Position numbers and translations under genes: made by a program. From Candidatus Eiseniibacteriota bacterium (lineage in GTDB: Bacteria > Eisenbacteria > RBG-16-71-46), in NCBI GenBank assembly GCA_021414165.1, contig JAIOPA010000156.1, positions 1 through 11,107 on the forward strand: a stretch of DNA of 11,107 nucleotides, given 5' to 3'. Under the pieces are notes generated by a model, which saw nothing but the letters and a program-made list of their open reading frames with translations, ran no database searches and was not told where the DNA came from. Each line of letters begins with the position of its first letter. Position 1 is the first letter of the stretch. Positions 1-6,234 of this stretch are shown here, in pieces.

Positions 1-604
1 CGACGTTGAGGCCCTTCGCCGTGAACCACTCGCCGGTCTTGGTCATGGCGAGCGTGCCCCAGTTGTTGAAGACACCGCGCACGAAGGCCGTGGCGACGTC
101 CGGGGCCCACACCTTGAACACCGCCGCGCCACCATTCACGAGCGTGGCACCCGGGGGCGCATGCTCGAACGTGGTGAAGTTGATCGCGTAGCCGCCGTCC
201 GCGGGCACGGTGTGCGTGAGGCCGTTCTTGCTCAGGTAGTCCGTGACCGCGCCATCGGTGAGCTCGATCCAGTAGCTCTCGGTGTTGCTCGCGGTCGCGG
301 GGATCTGTGCCGCCCACACGTCGTAGGGGCCGCGGGTCGCGATGCGCGTGGCCGGGATCGCGGTGACGCTCGCGCCCACCGTGAGCCGCAATGCCGCCGA
401 CGTGAGGTCGTTGCGATAGGTCTGGAAGCGGACCTGGAAGCTCTCGCCGTTGACCGGGCAGAGCGGACGGCGCTCCTGCCACGGATAGTGGGAGATGCCG
501 TTCCATTCGATATTGCCGTCGGCGGCTGCGGCCTGCGTGCGCGCCGGGAGCGCGAGCGAGGCGGCGAGCAGGAGCGCCACGGCGAAGACGTGATTCGAGC
601 GCAT
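1..604 (-). CDS. Secreted GH13 amylopullulanase/alpha-amylase-like protein, N-terminal part (runs off left edge)
   Basis: Reading frame from ATG at 604-602 that stays open to the window edge (201 codons seen). A Shine-Dalgarno GGAGG lies 6 nt upstream (615-611). Residues 1-27 form a signal peptide ending in an Ala-rich cleavage region (ARTQAAA), so the product is exported. Residues about 29-145 resemble the beta-sandwich domain at the N-terminus of secreted amylopullulanases and related GH13 enzymes (DGNIEWNG start, then FQTYRNDLTSA). Residues about 150-201 begin a CBM48-type E-set: AVFKVWAPDV, then VRGVFNNW. In this family the catalytic barrel follows, but it lies outside the window, so the enzyme class is inferred from the N-terminal architecture. 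It is divergent from the esterase gene, with which it shares a 170-bp upstream region. Alternative: a branching-enzyme-like or non-catalytic protein. Export and the CBM48 are clear; the GH13 assignment is probable. Confidence 0.75.
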   Translation of the reverse strand, partial: MRSNHVFAVALLLAASLALPARTQAAAADGNIEWNGISHYPWQERRPLCPVNGESFQVRFQTYRNDLTSAALRLTVGASVTAIPATRIATRGPYDVWAAQIPATASNTESYWIELTDGAVTDYLSKNGLTHTVPADGGYAINFTTFEHAPPGATLVNGGAAVFKVWAPDVATAFVRGVFNNWGTLAMTKTGEWFTAKGLNV

Positions 605-666
605 GGGAGTCCTCCGTATGGCGGTAGAGGATGACGAAGCGCGTGCATCTGCGTCAAGGATTCCGT

Positions 667-686
667 GCGCTGGAAGGCGCTGGAAG
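667..686. repeat. 10-bp perfect tandem repeat in divergent promoter region
   Basis: GCGCTGGAAG occurs twice head to tail with no spacer. It is preceded by TTCC at 661-664, so TTCC...GGAA also reads as a partial inverted repeat. Its place in the middle of a divergent intergenic region suggests a regulator-binding site, but no regulator is encoded in the window and the role is inferred. Confidence 0.4.
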
Positions 687-762
687 CCACTTCGTGGCAT
701 GGGTTAACGTCGGTCTTGAACACGATTCCGGCAATGGCAGCGCCGCTGTTTCCCCGAACGCC

Positions 763-768
763 GAGGAG
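763..768 (+). promoter_or_regulatory. Shine-Dalgarno site fixing the esterase start
   Basis: GAGGAG lies 6 nt before ATG 775. No comparable site precedes the upstream in-frame ATG at 631, and the signal peptide begins at 775. The 775 start is therefore preferred over the longer reading frame. Confidence 0.7.
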
Positions 769-774
769 CGCCCC

Positions 775-1965
775 ATGGAGCGATTCAGCGGTACCTACCA
801 GCTCCTGAGCGTCTGCCTGCTCGGCATGGCCCTGGCGGGGCCCGCAGCGGCCTCGGTGACGTTCGTGGTCGAGGCTCCGGCCGGCACGCCGGCGGGCTCG
901 ACGCTATGGCTCTCGGGAGACCTGCCCGCGCTCGGCAACTGGAACGGCGCCGGTCTGGCGCTCCAGGCCCGTGCCGATGGCCGCCACGTGGGCACGCTGG
1001 AGTTGCCGGTGGGCACGGCGTTCCAGTTCAAGGTCACGCGTGGGAGCTGGGACACGGTCGAGAAGGTGGCGGGTGGCGCCGAGCGTGCGAACCGGCAGGG
1101 CACCGTGCAGGGCGCGGCCGACACGATGGCGGTCGTGGTCGAGGCGTGGCGCGACCAGACGGAGTCGAAGCCGGCACGTACGCCATCGCGGACCGGGGAT
1201 ATCCGGGATCATGTCGCGTTCCCGTCCAAACACGTGCTCGCGCGCGACGTGTGGGTGTGGCTGCCTCCGGGCTACGACAAGGCCACGAAGCAGCGCTACC
1301 CGGTGGTGTACTTCCATGACGGGCAGAACGTGTTCGATGGCGCGACCAGCTTCCTGCCCGGGCTCGAGTGGGGCGCCGACGAGACGGCCGACCGGCTGAT
1401 CCGCGAGAAGCGCATCGCGCCGTGCATCGTGGTGGCGATCGCCAACACGTCGCAGCGCCGCGAGGACTACACCTACGAGACCGATGCGCGCTATGGCGGC
1501 GGGAAGTCCACCGCCTACATGCGGTTCCTCACCGAGGAGCTGGTGCCGTTCATCGACTCCAGCTATCGCACCGTGAAGTCGCCGGGTGCCCGCACGGTGA
1601 TCGGCTCGTCGTTGGGCGGGCTCATCTCGCTCGACCTCGGGCTCCTGCACCCCGACGTGTTCGGGCGGGTGGGGAGCGTGTCGCCCGCGGTGTGGTGGTC
1701 GGGCAACGCGATCGTGAAGCGCGTGGCGGAACAGGGCAAGAAGCCGCTGCGCGTGTGGGTCGACATCGGGACCGCCGAGAGCACGCCCACGGCCGATGGC
1801 CACCGGGAGTGGCTCGAGGGTGCTGACGCGCTCACGGCTGCGCTCGAGAAGGCGGGCTGGCAGCGCGGCAAGGACCTGCGCTACGAGGTCGTCGAGGGTG
1901 CCAAGCACAACGAGCCGGCCTGGGCGGCGCGGCTCGATCGCATCCTGGAGTTCCTGCAGAAGTAG
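775..1965 (+). CDS. Secreted alpha/beta-hydrolase esterase with N-terminal starch-binding-like domain
   Basis: 396-residue exported esterase of the EstD/Fes-like alpha/beta-hydrolase group (putative esterase family, PF00756 type). Residues 1-26 are a signal peptide ending GPAAA. Residues 27-125 form a CBM20/E-set-like domain (WLSGDLPALGNWNG), followed by the FKVTRGSWDTVEK and NR signature I know from N-terminal domains of many secreted esterases. The hydrolase domain spans about 145-396: HDGQN at 181-185, nucleophile motif G-S-S-L-G with Ser279, and likely Asp330 and His378 completing the triad. The start at 775 is chosen because the signal peptide and Shine-Dalgarno site fit it; the frame is open from 631 but those 48 residues look non-coding. 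The substrate is unknown. Candidates are acyl esters on polysaccharide or a feruloyl-type ester; the context suggests alpha-glucan. It is the only plus-strand gene, convergent with the GH13 gene and divergent from the partial GH13. Confidence 0.85.
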   Translation: MERFSGTYQLLSVCLLGMALAGPAAASVTFVVEAPAGTPAGSTLWLSGDLPALGNWNGAGLALQARADGRHVGTLELPVGTAFQFKVTRGSWDTVEKVAGGAERANRQGTVQGAADTMAVVVEAWRDQTESKPARTPSRTGDIRDHVAFPSKHVLARDVWVWLPPGYDKATKQRYPVVYFHDGQNVFDGATSFLPGLEWGADETADRLIREKRIAPCIVVAIANTSQRREDYTYETDARYGGGKSTAYMRFLTEELVPFIDSSYRTVKSPGARTVIGSSLGGLISLDLGLLHPDVFGRVGSVSPAVWWSGNAIVKRVAEQGKKPLRVWVDIGTAESTPTADGHREWLEGADALTAALEKAGWQRGKDLRYEVVEGAKHNEPAWAARLDRILEFLQK

Positions 1966-1983
1966 CGCACGGGCCGGAACGTC

Positions 1984-2018
1984 GAAGCCGCCGCGAGCGA
2001 TCGGCTCGCGGCGGCTTC
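1984..2018. terminator. Bidirectional hairpin terminator between convergent genes
   Basis: A perfect 15-bp inverted repeat (1984-1998 with 2004-2018) with a 5-nt loop GATCG. It sits 18 nt after the esterase stop and 15 nt after the minus-strand GH13 stop. Neither side is followed by a clear T-run, so it is a strong GC hairpin rather than a textbook intrinsic terminator. Its position between two convergent genes and the perfect stem support a shared terminator or transcript-end-protecting role. Confidence 0.75.
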
Positions 2019-2033
2019 TGGCTTCTACGGCGG

Positions 2034-4694
2034 TTACTTCGTGATCTGGAACACGCGGCCGGTGGCGGCAGGCAGGTCGATCGTGACCGTGCCGCTCCAG
2101 TTCTGTGCCGCACCGCCCTCGAGTGCGTCGGTCGCCTTCACCGTGCCGCCGAGCGTTGCGGTGTCGAGCGTGACCTGGGTGGCCTGACGGCCAGCGTTCA
2201 TCACCACCACGAACTTCGCGGTCGCGTCGCTGCGCAGGTAGGCGATGGTCTGGCCCTGCGTGGCGAGCGTGCGGAACTCGCCGGTGCGCAACGCCGAGTG
2301 CTTGAGCCGCAGGTTCGCGACCTTCGTGTAGTAGGCATGCACGGAAGCGCGCTTGGCGTCCTTCTCCCAGTCCCACGGGAACGGCCGGCGGCAGTCGGGG
2401 TCGCGCTGGCCCTCGAGCGCGACCTCATCGCCGTAGTAGATCGCGGGGGCGCCCACGTAAGTAATCTGGAACAGCGCCGCGAGCGTGAGGCGGCTCACGT
2501 CACCGTTGGCCTGCGTGAGGTAGCGCACCGTGTCGTGGCTGTCGATCAGGTTCATCTGCACCGCGACCGACTGGCGCGGGTAGGTGAGCCGGCCGGTGGC
2601 GAGTGCGGCGTCGAACTCGGCGCCCGTGCCCTGCGCGTTGCACAGGAACTTGAGCACCGGGTCACGGAAGAACGCGTAGTTCATGACCGCGTCGTACATG
2701 CCCGGCTTCACGTAGTCCGAGGCATTGCCCCACAACTCGCCCACGATGTAGGCGTCGGGCTTCACCTTCTTCACACGAGCGTTGAACAGCTTCCAGAACC
2801 AGAACGGCACCTCGTTCGGCACGTCCAGGCGCACGCCGTCGACATCGGCGTCCTTGAGCCAGTACTCGGTGGCATCGAGCAGGTACTTGATGAGCGCCAC
2901 GTTCGGCTGCGCGTCCTTCACGTCACGGATCGGCACCTCGGCCTTGTTGTCGCGCGACAGGTCGAAGTTCAGGTCGGGCAGGTCGCCGAAGTTCCACCAG
3001 CAGTAGTAGTAGTCACCCGGCTTCCACGGGCGGTTCACGTCGGGCCAGCCGGTGGGCAAGGGGTACTGCTTGAACTCGAACCACGTGTAGTACGGCGAGG
3101 CCGGGCCCTTCTCGACCGCGTCCTTGAACGCCCAATGGCTATTGCCGCTGTGGTTGAACACGATGTCCAGGATGACGCGGATACCCTTCGACTTCGCTTC
3201 CTTCACGAACGCCACGAACTGCTCGTTCGTGCCGAAGTGCGGATCGATCTTGCGGTAGTCGGCCGCGTCGTACTTGTGCGTCGACTTGGCCTCGAAGATC
3301 GGGTTGAAGTAGATGATCGTGATCCCCAGCGACTTCAGGTAGTCGAGCTTCTGGCGCACGCCCTCGATGTCGCCACCGTAGAACGCCATCCAGTCGCGGC
3401 GGTCCGCCGTGTGCGGGGCCTGCGTGAGCGCGGCGATGTCATCCCACTTCACCAGGTGGTAGTACTCCTGGAAGTCGGAGTTGATCTTGCCACTGGCTGG
3501 CAGTTGGTTCTTGCCAGCGTAGTACCACTCCTTGAAGTCCTGGTCGTTCTTGGGATCGCCGTTGCGGAACCGGTCCGGGAAGATCTGGTAGATGATGCCG
3601 TTCTTGACCCAGTCCGGCGTCACGAACGCGGGGAAGCGCGCGCTGTCATACGTGAAGTAGTCCTCGGCGACGCGCGTCTTCGACAGGCCCTTGGTCCCGA
3701 GCCACGGACCGGCCTTGCCGTCCTGGTACTGGAACACGTACTTGGCGCCCTCGGGCAGCTTCAGCTCGCTGCGGAAGTACTCGTAGACGCGGTCCTTCTC
3801 GACCGGCTTCATGCTCACGCGCGTCTCGGCGCCGGTGGTCCACCACACCAGGTCCACGCCGCTCACGTCATCGAGGTGCGCACGGGTCGTGAGTTCGATC
3901 ACGCCACCGCCGAGTGCGTTGAGCTCCTGAGCGCCCTGCGTGTGCTGCACGCCATCCGAGAACACCTCGCCGTCGCCCTTCTTGACCGCGATGCTCGGGA
4001 AGCGCTCATCGACATTCTTGATGGAGTTCTTGCCGCCGAAGCCATCGTCGGCTTCGCCGTCCTGGCCCGCCTTGTCCTGCGTCCAGCCGTTGGAGCCGAT
4101 CACGACCTTGTACTGATACGAGCCGGGGGCCAGCAGCAGCGTGGCCGTGTACTCGCCATCGCCGTCGGCGTCGGTCATGGGCGTCTTGCCGAGCGTCCAG
4201 TCGTTGAACGTGCCCGCCACGCAGATCGCATCGGGCTTGGGCGACGGGCGGAACTTGAACGTGACCTGGCGCAGTCCCAGCTTGGGGGCATCGGCCTTCT
4301 TGACCGTGGCGCCGTGGCCCACGGTGACCGGCTGGTCCTTGAGCACGAGGATCGAGTTCTTGCCGCCGAATCCGTCGTCCGAGGTATCCGCCGCGTTCTC
4401 GTCGGTGAACCACTGGTCGCCGTTCACCACGAACTTGTACTCGATGCGGCCCGGCGGCAGGTCGAACTCGGCCGACCAGATGCCGTCCTTGTCGTCATCC
4501 TTCAACGGGTTCGCGGTCGCGTTCCAGCCGTTGAAGCTGCCGGCGGCCGAGACCGAGTTCACGCCACCGATCACCGGCTGGTAGCGGAACGTGACCTTGG
4601 TCGCGAACGCCGCGCTGGCGCCGAGCGCGAGCAGTGCGGCCGCGAGGATGACGCGGGAGAGAAGGGAGTGGCGGGATGGACTCGCGACGTTCAT
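2034..4694 (-). CDS. Secreted GH13 neopullulanase/cyclomaltodextrinase-like alpha-amylase with two glycogen-binding modules
   Basis: 886-residue enzyme expected to hydrolyse alpha-1,4 (possibly alpha-1,6) links in starch or maltodextrin in the periplasm. Residues 1-31 are a signal peptide (GASAAFA end). AMPK-beta/CBM48-like modules lie at about 32-118 and 142-228, each with FNxW, YKF/YKV, a downstream Trp and DDGFGGKNS. A neopullulanase-type N-domain spans about 235-350. The catalytic barrel starts near 364 (IIYQIFPDRF) and carries all GH13 motifs: DIVFNH 510-515, GVRLD with nucleophile Asp624, GELWG with acid/base Glu653, and SHD with Asp721. The fifth region, LPDLN at 572-576, is of the intermediate type between oligo-1,6-glucosidases and neopullulanases, and YYGDE near 753 with DPDCRRPFPW follows that group. 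A C-terminal beta domain ends at 886. ATG 4694 is chosen because AGGAG lies 7 nt upstream and it begins the signal peptide; the frame extends 36 residues further upstream without either. It is last in the minus-strand gene run, 115 nt after the four-module lipoprotein. Confidence 0.93.
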   Translation of the reverse strand: MNVASPSRHSLLSRVILAAALLALGASAAFATKVTFRYQPVIGGVNSVSAAGSFNGWNATANPLKDDDKDGIWSAEFDLPPGRIEYKFVVNGDQWFTDENAADTSDDGFGGKNSILVLKDQPVTVGHGATVKKADAPKLGLRQVTFKFRPSPKPDAICVAGTFNDWTLGKTPMTDADGDGEYTATLLLAPGSYQYKVVIGSNGWTQDKAGQDGEADDGFGGKNSIKNVDERFPSIAVKKGDGEVFSDGVQHTQGAQELNALGGGVIELTTRAHLDDVSGVDLVWWTTGAETRVSMKPVEKDRVYEYFRSELKLPEGAKYVFQYQDGKAGPWLGTKGLSKTRVAEDYFTYDSARFPAFVTPDWVKNGIIYQIFPDRFRNGDPKNDQDFKEWYYAGKNQLPASGKINSDFQEYYHLVKWDDIAALTQAPHTADRRDWMAFYGGDIEGVRQKLDYLKSLGITIIYFNPIFEAKSTHKYDAADYRKIDPHFGTNEQFVAFVKEAKSKGIRVILDIVFNHSGNSHWAFKDAVEKGPASPYYTWFEFKQYPLPTGWPDVNRPWKPGDYYYCWWNFGDLPDLNFDLSRDNKAEVPIRDVKDAQPNVALIKYLLDATEYWLKDADVDGVRLDVPNEVPFWFWKLFNARVKKVKPDAYIVGELWGNASDYVKPGMYDAVMNYAFFRDPVLKFLCNAQGTGAEFDAALATGRLTYPRQSVAVQMNLIDSHDTVRYLTQANGDVSRLTLAALFQITYVGAPAIYYGDEVALEGQRDPDCRRPFPWDWEKDAKRASVHAYYTKVANLRLKHSALRTGEFRTLATQGQTIAYLRSDATAKFVVVMNAGRQATQVTLDTATLGGTVKATDALEGGAAQNWSGTVTIDLPAATGRVFQITK

Positions 4695-4700
4695 GCGTCT

Positions 4701-4706
4701 TCTCCT
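4701..4706 (-). promoter_or_regulatory. Shine-Dalgarno site fixing the GH13 start
   Basis: AGGAGA on the minus strand lies immediately upstream of ATG 4694-4692 at normal spacing, which decides the start against the longer open frame reaching 4802. Confidence 0.65.
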
Positions 4707-4771
4707 GCCCGGACTCGTGGCACGGGCGTCGAGGGGAACCGGAGGCGGTGCTGCGCGGCGCGTCCGGTCAG

Positions 4772-4803
4772 CGTGGCGGGCGCGCGTGGGCGTGCCCGCC
4801 ACG
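4772..4803 (-). terminator. Hairpin after the four-module lipoprotein gene; attenuating terminator or mRNA-processing structure
   Basis: Perfect 10-bp inverted repeat (4772-4781 with 4794-4803), very GC-rich, with a 12-nt loop. It starts 6 nt after the lipoprotein stop at 4810 and lies about 77 nt before the GH13 start. No T-run follows. It could reduce read-through into the GH13 gene or protect the 3' end of the upstream message, so the two parts of the operon may be made in different amounts. Confidence 0.5.
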
Positions 4804-4809
4804 TCGAGA

Positions 4810-6234
4810 TCACTTCACGACGAGGACGGAGTTCTTGCCGCCGAAGCCATCATCCTCGGACGTCTTGTTGGCCTCGTCGGTCTTCCACTGCGCGCCGTCG
4901 ACGAGGAACTTGTACGAATGGCTGCCAGCCTTGAGCTTCTTGGTGATCGTCCAGGTGCCATCGGCCTGCTGCGGCATGGGGTCCGCGATCGGGGCCCAGT
5001 CGTTGAAGCTGCCGCACAGCGACACCGTGCGTGCGCTGCCCGCATACGTGAACACGACGCCCGCGGCCGAGACGACCGGCGCCTTGCCCTTGCCGGTCAC
5101 GGCCTTCGCCGCGGCAGGAGCTGCCGCGGCAGCAGCGGCGGGAGCGGCGCTGCCCGCCCCCGCGCCGACCACCGCGATGGCGTTCTTGCCACCGAAGCCG
5201 TCGTCCACGGTCTCCTTGGCGGCCGGGTCTTCCTTCCAGTTGCTGCCATCGACCACGAACTTGTAGGCGTAGCGGCCGGCCGCGAGCGGCTTGGTGATCG
5301 TCCACACGCCGTCGGCGCCCTTGGTGAGCGCATCCGCGCTCGTGCTCCAGGCGTTGAACTCGCCCGCCAGGTGCACCGTGTTGCCCGCGCCCGAGTAACG
5401 GAACGTGGTGCCGGTGCCGGTGCCCGCGACGGCGGCAGCCGCCGGTGCGGCGGCCGGCGTCGCGACAACGGCCGCAGCGCCCGCACCCACCACCATGATC
5501 GCGTTCTTGCCGCCGAAGCCGTCGTCCACGGTCTCCTTGGCGGCCGGGTCTTCCTTCCAGTTGCTGCCGTCGACCACGAACTTGTAGGCGTAGCGGCCCG
5601 CGGCGAGCTTCTTGGTGATCGTCCACACGCCGTCGGCGCCCTTCGTGAGGGGGTCCGCGCTCGTGCTCCACGCGTTGAACTCGCCCGCCAGGTTCACGGT
5701 GTTGCCCGCGCCCGTGTAACGGAACGTGGCCCCATCACCCGTGGCCGCCGCCGGCGCAGCAGCCGCCGGAGCCACGGCCGCCATGGCCGTGCCTGCGCTG
5801 GCACCCGCACCCACCACGGCGATGCTGTTCTTGCCGCCGAAGCCGTCATCGACCGACTCCTTGGCCGACGGGTCGTCCTTCCAGGTGCCACCATCGATCA
5901 CGAACTTGTACGCATAGCGGCCGGGGGCGAGCTTCTTGGTGATCGCCCACACGCCATCGCTGCCCTTCGCGAGCGGGTCGGCGCTCGTGCTCCACGCGTT
6001 GAACTCACCCGCGAGTGCCACCGTGTTCGCCGCGCCCGAGTACTTGAACGTCATGCCGTCTGCCGTGGCCTGCGGAGCCGCCGCGGCGGTCTTCGCGGCC
6101 TTGGCGGGAGCCGCGACCGCGGCCGAGCCCTCGGCGAGTCCCTGCGGCGGCACGCCATTCTTCCAGCCGCCAGCGCAGCTGGTGAGCGACGAGACGACGA
6201 GGAGAGCGGCAAGGCAACGCAGCGCGCGGATCAT
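4810..6234 (-). CDS. Lipoprotein with four tandem AMPK-beta/CBM48-type glycogen-binding modules and no catalytic domain
   Basis: 474 residues. The signal peptide ends in lipobox LTSC with acceptor Cys20, so it is a lipoprotein, probably on the outer membrane. Four E-set modules lie at about 59-141, 168-250, 275-356 and 392-473, joined by Ala/Pro/Gly-rich flexible linkers. Each keeps the residues that contact alpha-glucan in this family: Trp in FNxW (81, 189, 296, 413), Lys in YKF, the next Trp (118, 226, 333, 450) and Asn in DDGFGGKN. Modules 2 and 3 are nearly identical in protein and DNA; module 4 is the most divergent (CGSFNDW). With no enzyme domain, the likely job is multivalent capture of starch or glycogen, comparable in role to SusE/SusF but built from another module type. 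Start ATG 6234 overlaps the previous gene's stop (ATGA), suggesting translational coupling, and GGAGG precedes it. The surface location is inferred. Confidence 0.9.
   Translation of the reverse strand: MIRALRCLAALLVVSSLTSCAGGWKNGVPPQGLAEGSAAVAAPAKAAKTAAAAPQATADGMTFKYSGAANTVALAGEFNAWSTSADPLAKGSDGVWAITKKLAPGRYAYKFVIDGGTWKDDPSAKESVDDGFGGKNSIAVVGAGASAGTAMAAVAPAAAAPAAATGDGATFRYTGAGNTVNLAGEFNAWSTSADPLTKGADGVWTITKKLAAGRYAYKFVVDGSNWKEDPAAKETVDDGFGGKNAIMVVGAGAAAVVATPAAAPAAAAVAGTGTGTTFRYSGAGNTVHLAGEFNAWSTSADALTKGADGVWTITKPLAAGRYAYKFVVDGSNWKEDPAAKETVDDGFGGKNAIAVVGAGAGSAAPAAAAAAAPAAAKAVTGKGKAPVVSAAGVVFTYAGSARTVSLCGSFNDWAPIADPMPQQADGTWTITKKLKAGSHSYKFLVDGAQWKTDEANKTSEDDGFGGKNSVLVVK
5167..5412. repeat. Module-3 copy of a 321-bp-period coding repeat
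   Basis: DNA encoding the third glycogen-binding module. From 5180 onward it matches 5501 onward base for base with few differences (I count about 16 over roughly 230 bases by eye). The offset is 321 bp, exactly 107 codons. This is stronger similarity than protein constraint alone would need and points to a recent in-frame duplication or gene conversion. Confidence 0.8.
5485..5733. repeat. Module-2 copy of a 321-bp-period coding repeat
   Basis: DNA encoding the second glycogen-binding module, partner of the repeat at 5167-5412. Module 1 (5812-6060) is a more diverged third copy sharing the same blocks. Module 4 (4816-5061) is much less alike at DNA level. Confidence 0.8.

Larger units (their letters stand above)
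605..774. promoter_or_regulatory. Divergent intergenic region, probable promoters for both flanking genes
   Basis: This 170-bp spacer lies between two divergently transcribed starch-related genes and must hold the promoters of both unless they are read through. It contains a perfect 10-bp tandem repeat (667-686) and a short hairpin GCCAC-TTC-GTGGC (686-698). A TTGACG at 657-652 (minus strand) and a TTGAAC at 716-721 (plus strand) look like -35 boxes, but neither has a convincing -10 partner at normal spacing, so no promoter is placed exactly. Confidence 0.45.

Noticed and set aside
652..721. -35-like TTGACG (minus, 657-652) and TTGAAC (plus, 716-721) as defined promoters
   Set aside because: No acceptable -10 hexamer at 16-18 bp spacing for either, so not annotated as promoters.
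631..774. Extension of the esterase to ATG 631
   Set aside because: It would place 48 residues ahead of a clear signal peptide and consume most of the divergent promoter region; ATG 775 has a good Shine-Dalgarno site.
904..2376. 490-codon minus-strand open frame under the esterase
   Set aside because: It overlaps the esterase triad region and the end of the GH13 gene, and the translation is Arg/His-rich without recognisable features.
4695..4802. Upstream extension of the GH13 gene to 4802
   Set aside because: It adds 36 Arg/Pro-rich residues before the signal peptide and covers the hairpin; ATG 4694 has the Shine-Dalgarno site.
2298..4934. 878-codon open frame on the plus strand opposite the GH13 gene
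   Set aside because: Antisense shadow of a gene with full catalytic motifs in a GC-rich genome. Its translation is Arg/Val/His-rich low-complexity sequence with no domain, signal or Shine-Dalgarno site.
4816..6060. Possible CRISPR-like periodic repeat
   Set aside because: The periodicity is 321-351 bp and in frame; it is the coding of tandem protein modules.
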